Notes under the pieces: generated by a model | Database searches by the model: none | Seen by the model: the letters and a program-made list of their open reading frames with translations, nothing else | What the model was told of the DNA's origin: nothing | Translations under genes and position numbers: made by a program | Part shown: positions 7,572 to 15,729 of the stretch, piece by piece | How positions within the stretch are numbered: the stretch's first letter is position 1 | Layout: each line of letters begins with the position of its first letter | Assembly (NCBI GenBank): GCA_042219525.1 | Contig: JBDGPU010000156.1 | Location: forward strand, 1-35,769 | Reading direction: 5' to 3' | DNA from: JBDGPU01 sp042219525 | GTDB taxonomy: Archaea; Halobacteriota; Halobacteria; Halobacteriales; Haloferacaceae | Length of the DNA: 35,769 nt

Positions 7572-8870
7572 ATGGACGTCGACATCGGGAACGCGCTTGG
7601 AACGAATCCGGGCGTCACCCAGGAGTCACTCGAAACGCTCGATCAACGAGTTGCCGACGCGCACGAACGCATCGAACGGGGGATGGCCGACGACGAGTTC
7701 GGCTACGCGTCGCTGAACCTGCCCGAAACGGCGGATCCGGCCGCGATCCGGGCCGCGGTCGAGCCGTTCGGTCAGCCGGAAGCAGTCGTGACGGTCGGGA
7801 TCGGCGGGAGTGCGCTGGGGGCCGCGACGCTCGCGAACGCGCTCCCCTCCCCGGTCGACGCGTACTTCCTCGACAACGTCGACCCGGACCACGTCGAGCG
7901 CCTGCTCGCCGACCTCCCGCTCGCGGACACCGTCGTCAACGTCGTCTCGCGGTCGGGCACGACGGCGGAGACGCTCTCGAACTTCCTCGTCGTGCGCGAC
8001 GCGATGGACCGCGCGAACGTCGACTGGACGGAACGGACGTTCGTCACGACCGGCGAGTCCGGGAACCTCAGGCGGCTCGCGGAGCGACACGACCTGCCCG
8101 CGCTCGACGTACCGGAGGGGGTCCCCGGCCGTTTTTCCGTGCTCTCGACCGTCGGGCTCGCGGTCGCGGCGTTGCAGGGCCACGACATCGAGGCCGTGCT
8201 GGCCGGCGGCGCCGACGGGCGCGACGCGCTCGCGGGGTCGCTGTTCGAGGCGCCGGCGTACGCCTACGGCGCGACCTCCTACGCGCTCGCGCAGGAGGGC
8301 GCGCGAACGAACGTGATGATGCCGTACGCGGAGTCGCTGGAGACGTTCGCCGAGTGGTTCGCGCAGCTCTGGGCCGAGAGCCTCGGGAAGGAGGAGGCCG
8401 GACAGACCCCCGTGCGCGCGCTCGGCGCGACCGACCAGCACTCTCAGCTCCAGCTCTACCGGGCTGGCCCCCGCGATAAGCTGGTCACGCTCGTGCGCCC
8501 GCGGGAGCGAGCCGACGTCGGAATCCCCGAAACGGACCTGGAGGGGCTCTCGTACCTCGGCGGGGCCTCGCTCGGCGAGCTGCTCGACGCCGAGTTCGAA
8601 GCGACGGAGGCGAGTCTCGCCGAGGCCAGCCGACCGAACGTTCGGATCGAGATCGACCGCGTCGACGAGCGCGCGCTCGGCGAGCTGCTCTACGGGATGG
8701 AGGCCGCCTGCGTCCTCTACGGCGAGCTCGCCGACCTCTCGACGTTCACCCAGCCTGCAGTGGAGTGGGGGAAAAAGGCCGCCCGCGGACTCCTCGGCGG
8801 CGGCGACTTCGAAGAAGCTGAGGCGGTCGCGGAGAAGCGCGAACTGATCGTCGACGGCGCGAGCGACTGA
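7572..8870 (+). CDS. pgi: Glucose-6-phosphate isomerase
   Basis: A 432-residue enzyme interconverting glucose-6-phosphate and fructose-6-phosphate, used by haloarchaea mainly in gluconeogenesis. Diagnostic motifs in order: VGIGGSALGAATLA, the sugar-phosphate-binding SRSGTTAETLSNF, TTGESGNLRRLAE, GRFSVLSTVGLAVA, WAESLGKEE, TDQHSQLQLYRAGPRDK (catalytic His region) and a C-terminal WGKKAARG lysine. I use the ATG at 7572 (MDVDIGNAL). The frame is open further upstream, but that part runs through element A and has no family similarity. The gene stands alone between two copies of the repeat element, so its promoter must lie within or at the edge of element A; TTTATAAG at about 7481-7488 is a candidate. 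Confidence 0.96.
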   Translation: MDVDIGNALGTNPGVTQESLETLDQRVADAHERIERGMADDEFGYASLNLPETADPAAIRAAVEPFGQPEAVVTVGIGGSALGAATLANALPSPVDAYFLDNVDPDHVERLLADLPLADTVVNVVSRSGTTAETLSNFLVVRDAMDRANVDWTERTFVTTGESGNLRRLAERHDLPALDVPEGVPGRFSVLSTVGLAVAALQGHDIEAVLAGGADGRDALAGSLFEAPAYAYGATSYALAQEGARTNVMMPYAESLETFAEWFAQLWAESLGKEEAGQTPVRALGATDQHSQLQLYRAGPRDKLVTLVRPRERADVGIPETDLEGLSYLGGASLGELLDAEFEATEASLAEASRPNVRIEIDRVDERALGELLYGMEAACVLYGELADLSTFTQPAVEWGKKAARGLLGGGDFEEAEAVAEKRELIVDGASD

Positions 8871-8879
8871 AGCGGATCC

Positions 8880-9640
8880 GGATTCAGTTTATAAATAGAA
8901 ACGGTAGTTGTCGTTAGCGACACCACTTGGTTTGCCAAGAAAGCCCCAGCCGTTGAGCAGTCGTGCTTATGAAATAGGGCTGTTATCGTCGCTGGCAACA
9001 CCACTCAGCATGCCCAGAAAGCCCCAGCCGCTGAGGCGGTCGCGCTGCTCGCTGCGCTCCTCACCCGGCTCTCTCGCTCCCTTCGGTCGCTCGTTCGCCG
9101 GGATTGCGGTGCTTGCGTCGCAGGGCGTCCCGCTCAGCGGCTGCCCCTTTCAGTCCCTCCCGGGGGTGGTGGCCGCACGTCGCTCGCGGCGGCCACCGGG
9201 CCAGCGACGTATGCCGGACGGCCGGCGGGCGGTGCAGTTGCGGTTGCGGTGCTGTCGCTGTCGCGGTTGCTGTCGCGGTCCTGGCGGACTGAAAGGGCGA
9301 CGGCCGCTCTCGTGAGCGGAGCGAACGAGACCATGGAAGTCGCAGCCCGGACCCGTCCGTCGGGCGTTGTGGAGAGACGCAACGGAACGCCCGGACCGTC
9401 TTCCAGTGGTCACGCCGGAGGGGAGTCGCTCCGGCGACCCCTATCCACGCCGGGCGGTGCGAAGAGGCGTGGATATGTCGCGGAGCGACCGTGAGCGGCC
9501 GAGGGCTTTCTGGACGTTTGCGGTGCTGTCGAGAGCAATTCCGTATCATCTGTCCGAACTCACGCATAGCGAGCGGCCGAGGGATTTCTTGCTACTGCGG
9601 ATATGTATAGCAGCGTCTGCACCTGCCACTCCAGTTTACG
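8880..9640 (+). repeat. Composite structured repeat element B, downstream of pgi
   Basis: Second copy of the element found before pgi, same orientation. Two successive left-end cores (about 8913-8956, degenerate, and 8990-9036, close to that of element A) are followed by the same stem-loop: AAAGCCCCAGCCGCTGAGG at 9018-9036 against GCTCAGCGGCTG...CTTTC at 9131-9152. Next come the GCGGTTGCGGTGCTGTCGC microrepeats (about 9238-9285), CTGAAAGGGCGACGGCC (9290-9306), a diverged middle, and right-end cores GCGGCCGAGGGCTTTC at 9493 and a degraded one at 9571. A and B are near-identical at their ends and hairpin arms but differ in the middle, as expected for an element whose structure rather than coding is conserved. 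Nothing I would call a gene lies between 8871 and 9794. Confidence 0.7.
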
Positions 9641-9794
9641 AGCGATAGCAGCCGAAGACGTACCACCAGCTCAGTTCGTCCTCCCGACCTCGCCAGCAGA
9701 ACCCACCGAATTACGAAACACGATCACGAACAACCCACTAAGATCAGTCTCGGTTCCGGTGCGCCTATACCCCGCCTTCCCGTATCGGAGTCCA

Positions 9795-10538
9795 ATGAGT
9801 GACGGGCTGGCTGCCGCGGACGTGACCGAAAGTGCGATGCGACTCGGACAGGGGCTTCTCGTGGTCCTCGGCGCGTTCCTCGCGGCAATCGCCATCACGC
9901 GACCCGCCACCCGCGCGTTCGTGGGCGCCGGCCTCGTCGCGGCCGACAGCCCGGAATCGGTGATCGTCAGCACCGTGTTCCAGTTCGTCGGGTTCGGACT
10001 GGCCATCGTCGTCTTCCTCGCGATAACGAACGACTGGGACCTGATCGAGGTCGACCGGCTCGACTGGCGGGAGGCCGCGACCGTCGTCGTCGGCACGATA
10101 ACGCTGCTGGTCCTCCAGGTCGCCATCACGCGGCTGCTGGCGCAGTTCGGGCTCTCCGCCGGGCAGAACGCGGCGCTGTTGCCCGGACGCGACGACCCGA
10201 CCTACTTCCTGCAGATGGCAGTCGTCAGCGTCCTGATCGTTGGGCCGGCCGAGGAGCTGCTGTTCCGTGGCGTCGTGCAGGGGCTGCTCCGCCGGGCGAT
10301 GAGGGCCTGGCCCGCCATCGCGGTCACGAGCCTCGTCTTCGGCGTCGTCCACGTCGCCGCCGTCGTCGGCACGACCGGACAGGCGTTCGTCTACGCGTCC
10401 ATCGCGGCGGTGCTCGGCCTCGTCCTCGGCTACGCCTACGAGCGCACCGGCAACGTCGTCGTGCCGGCGCTGACCCACGGGCTCTACAACGGGACCCTGT
10501 TCACCGTGCAGTACCTCTACTTCACGGGCTACATCTGA
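9795..10538 (+). CDS. CPBP-family intramembrane metalloprotease
   Basis: Integral membrane protein of 247 residues. The ATG at 9795 (MSDGLAAADV) is preferred because the upstream extension is not membrane-like and overlaps repeat element B. About six or seven hydrophobic segments are visible. The CPBP (Abi/CaaX protease-like) signature is complete: EELLFRGVVQGLLRR (glutamates plus Arg), FGVVHVAA (first metal-binding His) and LTHGLYNGT (second His and Asn). Members cleave prenylated or other membrane substrates or act in bacteriocin self-immunity; the substrate here is unknown. It is a single gene, convergent with nurA. Confidence 0.9.
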   Translation: MSDGLAAADVTESAMRLGQGLLVVLGAFLAAIAITRPATRAFVGAGLVAADSPESVIVSTVFQFVGFGLAIVVFLAITNDWDLIEVDRLDWREAATVVVGTITLLVLQVAITRLLAQFGLSAGQNAALLPGRDDPTYFLQMAVVSVLIVGPAEELLFRGVVQGLLRRAMRAWPAIAVTSLVFGVVHVAAVVGTTGQAFVYASIAAVLGLVLGYAYERTGNVVVPALTHGLYNGTLFTVQYLYFTGYI

Positions 10539-10568
10539 GAATGGGGACGGTCGGCCGGCAGTAGCTGC

Positions 10569-11810
10569 TTACAGCGAGGTCTCGTCCCAGCGCACGTCGT
10601 CGTAGGTGCGGAGCTGCTCGGAGTCGAACTGCTCCTCGAACTTCCGCCGGAGCGACGCCTTCTCGCCGCTGCTGATCCGCGCGAGCTCGTCCGCCTTCGC
10701 GACGGCCTCCGGCGGCCCGCGGCTGGCGGCGACGTCGGCGACGACCTGCATCGCCAGGTCACGGCGCAGGTCAGGGTCGCGCGTGAACGCGTATGGCGCC
10801 TCGACCTTGTACAGCACGTCCGTGCGCGGGTCGTACAGCACGAAGAACGTCGTCTCGTACAACTCGGGGTCGAGCTTCCGGTCCACGCCGAGCGCGTCGC
10901 CCGCGGCGGCCATGTGGCGGTCAGCGCCGCCGCGACTGTGGAACCAGGTGGTGAAGGTGAGCTCGTCCGTCAGGAGCTCGCCGTCCTCGCGGCGCTCCAG
11001 GAGACGGGTGAACAGCGCGGCGTCGTCCGGCCAGGGCGCCTCGATGCCCTTGCTGTTCAGCGTGCGAACGATCTCCCGGCTCGCGGGGTTCTTCACGAAG
11101 CCGACGAGGGGCACGTCGTCCGCGACGAACCGCTCGACGAGGCGGACGTAGTTCTCGATGACGGCGCGGGGTTTCGCCTCTCGCGCGAGGTCGCTGAGCT
11201 CCGGGTCCCGATCCTCCCAGGTGAACAGCTCCTTGGGGTAGATCGGCCCGTCGAGGACGAGCAGGTCCGCGACCGTGTTGGCGTGGTCGAGCGCGTGCTT
11301 GCTCTCCGCGAGGTAGAGCGCGAGGGCGTGGACGACCCCCTCGGCGTAGCGGTTCACTGTCGGCGCGTGGAGCACGCGCTGCTGGGTGTACCCCTCGTCC
11401 CGGCGAAGCCAGTCCGTGTCGTGATCGATCGTCGTGTCCGCGTTGTGGACGGTCGCCACGATGGAGCGCGAGCGGTGGAGGTCCAGGTCGCTCGGGTCCG
11501 AGGCCATCGCCGCGTGCGCGACGTCGACGACGAGGCCGTTCTTGAACGTCGTCGGGTTGATCGTCCCGGAGTCGAGTCCGTGGGTCGTCGCGAACGGGCG
11601 GTCCGTCAGCGCGATCTCGTCGATCGCGACCCGGCGCCGCTCGTGGTCGCCGACCGGTTCGATCACGACCCGGCCGTCGTGGTACAGCTCCGGGAGCCAG
11701 TCCTCCCAGGCCTGCGTCGCCAGCGAGTCGTGGTCCGTCGTGTCGACGGTGCCCGCGATGGAGGAGGCCAGCCGGGCGATGTTGTCCACGTGAATCGGGT
11801 CCAGCGTCAC
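10569..11810 (-). CDS. nurA: NurA-type DNA repair nuclease
   Basis: A protein of 413 residues from the GTG at 11810 (MTLDPIHVDN); an upstream in-frame ATG at 11837 would add nine residues with no family similarity. The N-terminal LDSGTINPTTFKNGLVVDVAHAAM carries the metal-binding aspartate of the NurA fold, LVLDGPIYP in the middle and FFVLYDPR in the C-terminal third are further conserved acidic strands. In archaea NurA works with the HerA translocase and Mre11-Rad50 in 5'-end resection of double-strand breaks (established). No herA, mre11 or rad50 is in this window, so the usual partner is elsewhere. The gene is divergent from the cupin gene. Confidence 0.82.
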   Translation of the reverse strand: MTLDPIHVDNIARLASSIAGTVDTTDHDSLATQAWEDWLPELYHDGRVVIEPVGDHERRRVAIDEIALTDRPFATTHGLDSGTINPTTFKNGLVVDVAHAAMASDPSDLDLHRSRSIVATVHNADTTIDHDTDWLRRDEGYTQQRVLHAPTVNRYAEGVVHALALYLAESKHALDHANTVADLLVLDGPIYPKELFTWEDRDPELSDLAREAKPRAVIENYVRLVERFVADDVPLVGFVKNPASREIVRTLNSKGIEAPWPDDAALFTRLLERREDGELLTDELTFTTWFHSRGGADRHMAAAGDALGVDRKLDPELYETTFFVLYDPRTDVLYKVEAPYAFTRDPDLRRDLAMQVVADVAASRGPPEAVAKADELARISSGEKASLRRKFEEQFDSEQLRTYDDVRWDETSL

Positions 11811-11936
11811 GCCTTGGAGGGAGTGGCCGGCGGGCAAAAAGGGGTCGGTCGGCCGGCAAACGGGCGCGGGTGGCGAGCTGGCCCAACATGTTCGGCCTGT
11901 CTCGTAGGTGGTCGCGGGCGGAACTCACGGACACCG

Positions 11937-12317
11937 ATGGTTGTCACTGATTTCGACGCCGAACGAGGGTACAGCGAAGGGAAGTTCAGCACCAGGGAGG
12001 TCTTCCGGAGCGACCGTACGAAAGTCGTCCTCGGCTACTTCGAGCCCGGCCAGTTCATCCCGGTCCACGCGCCCGACAGCGACGTCGTCATCGACGTCCA
12101 GCAGGGGACTGCCCTCGTCCGCGACGGCGACGAGGACCGGCGGGTCGGTCCCGGCGACGTCGTCGTCGTCGAGGCGGGCACCGAGCGCGGCGTGAAGGCC
12201 GTCGATGGCGACCGGCTCGAGGCGCTGCTCGTCACCGCACCGCCACCGACCGACGCGGAGCATGACCCGGTTCGGCGTGGGATTCGAGAGGGAACGTTCG
12301 ACCCGAGCACGGAGTAG
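11937..12317 (+). CDS. Small cupin-domain protein
   Basis: A 126-residue single-domain cupin. The first conserved block is GYFEPGQFIPVHAPDSDVVI and the second is RVGPGDVVVVEAGTERGVKA, separated by a tight turn (QQGTALVRDGDED). Only one of the usual metal-binding histidines is obvious (His in PVHAPDSD), so metal binding or catalysis is uncertain and a sensor or small-ligand role is possible. The ATG at 11937 fits the fold; the frame remains open far upstream only because it is antisense to nurA. It is convergent with the MoaD-like gene. Confidence 0.75.
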   Translation: MVVTDFDAERGYSEGKFSTREVFRSDRTKVVLGYFEPGQFIPVHAPDSDVVIDVQQGTALVRDGDEDRRVGPGDVVVVEAGTERGVKAVDGDRLEALLVTAPPPTDAEHDPVRRGIREGTFDPSTE

Positions 12318-12369
12318 CGAGAGCGACGGCGAAGTCGTTAGCGAGGTCGGCGAACTCGACCACCCCAGG

Positions 12370-12822
12370 TCAACAACAGAAGATGAACGGATACACGAGC
12401 GCGACGCGGTCGCCGTCGTCGAGTTCGGTCGCGAAGCCGTCGTACAGCTCGTTGAACCGGCCGTTGATCAGCACCCGGGCGAAGGCCCGCGTCCGCTCGC
12501 CCTCGGGGTTGCGCTCCCAGCGGCCCGGCGGCTCGCCCGGGTAGTCGGCCCAGCCCGGGCCGGTCTCCTCGGCTTCCGTCTCCGCGAGCAGGAGGTCCTC
12601 GCAGCCGTACTCGTCGAAGAACTGGTCGAGGAGGTCGCCGAGCGTGGATCCCTCGAACTCGTAGTCGAACTGGTGGGCGTCGAGCGCGTCACGGACGTGC
12701 CCCGTCGCGCGCACTTCGACGGTCGTCGTTTCGGCGGCTGCTGACGTCGCTTCCGCGGGCGACTCCGCAGTCTCGACGTCGGTTGCCGGCGACTCCGCCG
12801 TCGTTGACTCCTGACTGGACAT
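12370..12822 (-). CDS. MoaD/ThiS-like beta-grasp protein with a C-terminal Cys-Cys
   Basis: A 150-residue protein. Residues 1-35 are an Ala/Glu/Thr-rich low-complexity tail; from VEVRATGHVRDAL onward it follows the ubiquitin-like beta-grasp pattern of MoaD/ThiS/SAMP: a first strand, FEGSTLGDLLDQFFDEYG (helix), an insert of about 35 residues rich in Pro and Glu, then ARVLINGRFNELYDGF and LDDGDRVALVYPFIF. Canonical members end in Gly-Gly, which is adenylated and thiolated. This one ends in -FCC, confirmed by the TGTTGT-TGA at its 3' end. Either it is a non-conjugating relative or the tail works differently. I start at the ATG at 12822; longer starts add no recognisable sequence. The gene lies 113 bp after the next upstream gene. 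Confidence 0.72.
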   Translation of the reverse strand: MSSQESTTAESPATDVETAESPAEATSAAAETTTVEVRATGHVRDALDAHQFDYEFEGSTLGDLLDQFFDEYGCEDLLLAETEAEETGPGWADYPGEPPGRWERNPEGERTRAFARVLINGRFNELYDGFATELDDGDRVALVYPFIFCC

Positions 12823-12935
12823 GGTCGGATCTTGGCGAGAATCGGCATAGGCTGACCTCCGAACACGTTCGGGAGGTGTCGCGGACGGCTCGGTTGGGTC
12901 CGTTCCGCCCGTCATCGTCACGGCTGCGACGCGGG

Positions 12936-13349
12936 CTACTCGTGTCGGCGCAACTCGTCGAGGACGGCTTCGAAGACGGGGAGGATCCACTTCACCTGCG
13001 CGCCGTTCTCGACGAAGACCAGCGTCCGCGGCGGTCTGGTTGCCTTCGGACGGACGCGGAGGTCCTCGACCTGCGCGACGTCGGCGGCGAGTTCAGGGGC
13101 GACGACGAACTCGACGCGCGCGCGGTCCGGCTGGACGTACACCTCGGCGATGGCGTCGTCGTCGCGGGTACTCTCGACCTCGACGTCGGCCGCGCGGACC
13201 GTGTATGCGAGCGCCCCGTCGGTCGTCGGCTCCACGTCGGGGTCGGCGTCGGTCACGTCGAGCGCGCGCAGGCGACCCTTCCCGCCGGTGATCTCCGAGG
13301 AGAGGAGCTGTGCGATCCGGACGCCGTCGGTGAGTTCGTCCTGTGTCAT
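12936..13349 (-). CDS. Conserved haloarchaeal protein of unknown function
   Basis: A protein of 137 residues, acidic, soluble, with no signal peptide or membrane segment. I do not recognise a characterised domain. It begins MTQDELTDGVRIAQLLSSEI, continues with predicted beta strands (ALAYTVRAADVEVES; DRARVEFVVAPELAA) and ends in a helical stretch with KWILPVFEAVLDEL. It lies 17 bp downstream of the DUF2240 gene on the same strand, so the two are probably cotranscribed, with the MoaD-like gene possibly following. Confidence 0.65.
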   Translation of the reverse strand: MTQDELTDGVRIAQLLSSEITGGKGRLRALDVTDADPDVEPTTDGALAYTVRAADVEVESTRDDDAIAEVYVQPDRARVEFVVAPELAADVAQVEDLRVRPKATRPPRTLVFVENGAQVKWILPVFEAVLDELRRHE

Positions 13350-13366
13350 GGGTGAGTCACTGTCGG

Positions 13367-13822
13367 TTAGTCGTCGGCCGCGAGGAGGTCCGCGCGGGCC
13401 TCGGCCGCGAGGCCGTCGACGTCGACGCCGTGTTCCTTCGCGTACAGCACGGCGGCGGCCTCGATGGTGACCTCCAGCCCGCGCTGGCGCTCGTTGATCG
13501 AGGCGACCGCCTCCTGCTTGTCGACGCCCGCGGCGACGAGCGCGTCGAGGGCCTGCTCGAAGGTGGACTGCTCGCGGAGGATCGACTCGTCGGGCGTGAA
13601 CTCCTCGGGGACGTCGACGTCGTCGGGGTCGAACTCCGGCACGAGGTCGCCGTCCGCCTCGGACACCAGGCCGCGGCCCTTGGCGACGTCGACGAGCCGC
13701 TTGGCCTGGTCCGGGGAGAACCAGTCACGGTCCAGCGACAGGGCAACGACGAACTCCCCCTCGCCGAGTCGGCGCTTCCCCTGCTGGCGGAACGGAACTG
13801 CGACGGTCACCTCCAGACTCAT
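13367..13822 (-). CDS. DUF2240-family protein
   Basis: A 151-residue protein from the ATG at 13822 (MSLEVTVAVPFR). It matches the haloarchaeal DUF2240 pattern: MSLEVTVAVPFRQxGKxRLGEGEFVVALSLDRDWFSPDQAKRLVDVAxGRGL, then an acidic linker and a C-terminal helical domain (FEQALDALVAAGVDKQEAVASINERQ). The DRDWFSPDQA segment with a following short helix suggests a winged-helix-like fold, but the function is unknown. It is divergent from rps8e, with a shared 156-bp upstream region; the adjacent ribosomal protein gene is a hint of a basic cellular role, no more. Confidence 0.8.
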   Translation of the reverse strand: MSLEVTVAVPFRQQGKRRLGEGEFVVALSLDRDWFSPDQAKRLVDVAKGRGLVSEADGDLVPEFDPDDVDVPEEFTPDESILREQSTFEQALDALVAAGVDKQEAVASINERQRGLEVTIEAAAVLYAKEHGVDVDGLAAEARADLLAADD

Positions 13823-13978
13823 CGTCCGTATTCGGACCGCCCGCGCCGGTAAACGTATCGAACCGGGCGCCCGCTGGCGGGAGCGCGGATATGACCCCGC
13901 GAACCGTCGGAGTCGCCCGCGCGGCGCGGATGGCCCCAAGTCGAACGGTTCAAGTGTTCGCTGGGCGTTTGCGTGGGT

Positions 13979-14353
13979 ATGAAAGACCAGGGACGCTCCG
14001 ATCGGAAGCGTACGGGCGGCCGACTGAAGCACTCGAGCGACAAGAAGCGCCACCAGCTCGGTCGCGTGGCGACGCCGACGACCCTCGGTGAACCGCGGTT
14101 CAAGGTCATCGACTCGCGCGGCACGGGCCAGAAGGTCAACGCGCTGTCGACGAACGTCGCGCAGGTCGCGACCGACGAGGGCGAGACCGTCGAGGTCGAT
14201 ATCGAGGACGTCGTCGAGAACCCCGCGAACGTCAACTACGTTCGCCGAAACATCATCACGAAGGGCGCCGTCATCGAGACGGACGAGGGACGCGCCCGCG
14301 TCACCTCCCGACCCGGCCAGACGGGCCAGGTCAACGCCGTTCTCGTCGAGTAA
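13979..14353 (+). CDS. rps8e: 30S ribosomal protein S8e
   Basis: A 124-residue archaeal/eukaryotic-type ribosomal protein of the small subunit. The N-terminus MKDQGRSDRKRTGGRLKHSS and the block VIDSRGTGQKVNAL are family hallmarks, as are NYVRRNIITKGAVIETDEG and the C-terminal TSRPGQTGQVNAVLVE. Length is typical. I use the ATG at 13979; an upstream in-frame GTG at 13973 is less likely. It is a single-copy core gene and shows that the window is main-chromosome DNA of an archaeon. The sequence in front (about 13945-13960, GGTTCAAGTG) may be a weak TATA region for a near-leaderless message. Confidence 0.97.
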   Translation: MKDQGRSDRKRTGGRLKHSSDKKRHQLGRVATPTTLGEPRFKVIDSRGTGQKVNALSTNVAQVATDEGETVEVDIEDVVENPANVNYVRRNIITKGAVIETDEGRARVTSRPGQTGQVNAVLVE

Positions 14354-14473
14354 GCGTCACCGAATCCTCTCTATATTCTGCTCTCCCAGCGGCCGCGCTG
14401 AGTTTCGGTGGCTCCGAGCGAACCGGTCCCATACCACCGGAATGACTAACTCCGCCCCGAAACACGGGGTCCT

Positions 14474-15136
14474 GTGACCGAGTACGACGCGGTGCTGTTC
14501 GACAGTGATGGGGTCCTCGTGCAGCCACCAGCACACGAGACGAAAGTCAGCGCGGCGCGAGAGGCCTTCCGGGCGGTTGGCGTCTCGGACGTCGACCGGG
14601 AGCACCTCACTGACGTCGTCAGCGGGCCCAGCGTCGAGCAAGTCCGGGAAATTTGTGCCGCGTACGACCTCGACGTCGAGGCGTTCTGGACGGCCCGCGA
14701 GCACCACGACGAACGCTCCCAGTTCGACCAGTTCGAGGCCGGTGCTCGGGACCGCTACGACGACGTCGTCGCCGTCGAGGGGCTCGACTACCCCTGCGGT
14801 GTCGTGAGCAACAATCACCACAGCACGATCGAGTTCGTGCTGGAGCAGTTCGACCTCCACGGGGCGTTCGACACCTACTACGGTCGGGAGAAAACGGTCG
14901 AGAGCCTCGACCGCAAGAAGCCGAACACGCACTACCTCGACCGAGCGCTCGCTGACCTCGACGCGGAATCCGCGCTCTACGTTGGCGACAGCGACGGCGA
15001 CGTGGTCGCCGCCGACCGCGCGGGCCTCGACTCGGCATTCGTCCGTCGGCCCCACAGCGCCGACACGACCCTCTCGCTCACGCCCACGTACGACGTCGAC
15101 AGCCTCCACGACGTGGCGGCACTGCTGACCGAGTGA
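14474..15136 (+). CDS. HAD-superfamily phosphatase
   Basis: A 220-residue hydrolase of the haloacid dehalogenase superfamily, GTG start. Motif I is FDSDGVLV (nucleophile Asp10, acid/base Asp12). A helical cap of the phosphoglycolate phosphatase/beta-phosphoglucomutase kind follows. Motif II is GVVSNNHHST, motif III the lysine in DRKKPNTHY and motif IV YVGDSDGDVVAAD. All catalytic residues are present, so an active small-molecule phosphatase is expected; the substrate is unknown. A 23-bp segment overlapping its 3' end and stop codon is duplicated just downstream. Confidence 0.88.
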   Translation: MTEYDAVLFDSDGVLVQPPAHETKVSAAREAFRAVGVSDVDREHLTDVVSGPSVEQVREICAAYDLDVEAFWTAREHHDERSQFDQFEAGARDRYDDVVAVEGLDYPCGVVSNNHHSTIEFVLEQFDLHGAFDTYYGREKTVESLDRKKPNTHYLDRALADLDAESALYVGDSDGDVVAADRAGLDSAFVRRPHSADTTLSLTPTYDVDSLHDVAALLTE

Positions 15137-15183
15137 CGAGGCCAGCCGAAACCGAGTGACGAGGCCAGCCGAAACCGAGTGAC
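15131..15183. repeat. 23-bp direct repeat at the end of the HAD gene
   Basis: GAGTGACGAGGCCAGCCGAAACC occurs at 15131 and again at 15154, and the first seven bases appear once more at 15177. The unit includes the HAD stop codon, so the gene's tail has been tandemly duplicated into the gap before the convergent NUDIX-like gene. Confidence 0.85.
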
Positions 15184-15189
15184 TACGGC

Positions 15190-15729
15190 CTACTCGAAGA
15201 ACCGCTCCGTACCGGGCAGTTGCGTCGCGTCGGCGGGCGGCTGTTCGAACCAGCCGGCGTCGGCGACGGCCTCGCCGCCTGGCGAAGTCGCGGACATCGC
15301 TGGATCGTCGGCCGTCGGCGTCGCGCGAAAGACGACGAAGTGCCGGGTCGTCGACCGCTCGCCGTCCGCCGTGTGCGCTTCGAGCGACCAGCAGCAAGTT
15401 ACCGTCGCCAGCGCCGCGTCCGGACCGACCTGCTCGGCGAGGGTGGTCTCGGCGGCCGCGACGAAGTCCTCGTCCGGTTCGACCGCCTGACAGGGGAGCT
15501 TCCAGCTACTGTCTGGCGTGAACTTCCGCAACAGGACCTCGCCGCGGTCGTTCGTGAGGCCGACCGCGGCCAGGTCCGGGAGGTCAGCGATCTGCTCGAG
15601 GGCGTCCGCGTCGACGACGTCGGCGTCGGCTTCGACGGGGACGCCTTCGGTCGCCCGTAGCGACTCGGGGTCGCGAATCGATTCTGGGACTGACGAGGGG
15701 TCGGTCTCGGATGATGGGGCAGGTGTCAT
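15190..15729 (-). CDS. NUDIX-like protein with a degenerate catalytic box
   Basis: A 179-residue protein from the ATG at 15729. The core (LPDLAAVGLTNDRGEVLLRKF, WKLPCQAVEPDEDFVAAAETTLAEQVG, HFVVFRATP, DAGWFEQPP) follows the strand and helix order of NUDIX hydrolases. At the place of the NUDIX box (G-x5-E-x7-REUxEExGU) it reads TTLAEQVG, so most of the metal-binding glutamates and the arginine are missing. It is probably a non-hydrolytic ligand-binding relative, or the hydrolase has decayed. The first 40 residues are Ser/Pro/Glu-rich and disordered in appearance. Confidence 0.65.
   Translation of the reverse strand: MTPAPSSETDPSSVPESIRDPESLRATEGVPVEADADVVDADALEQIADLPDLAAVGLTNDRGEVLLRKFTPDSSWKLPCQAVEPDEDFVAAAETTLAEQVGPDAALATVTCCWSLEAHTADGERSTTRHFVVFRATPTADDPAMSATSPGGEAVADAGWFEQPPADATQLPGTERFFE

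Noticed and set aside
10569..11810. A HerA-NurA end-resection operon
   Set aside because: NurA is recognisable, but neither HerA nor Mre11/Rad50 is encoded beside it; neighbours are a CPBP protease and a cupin.
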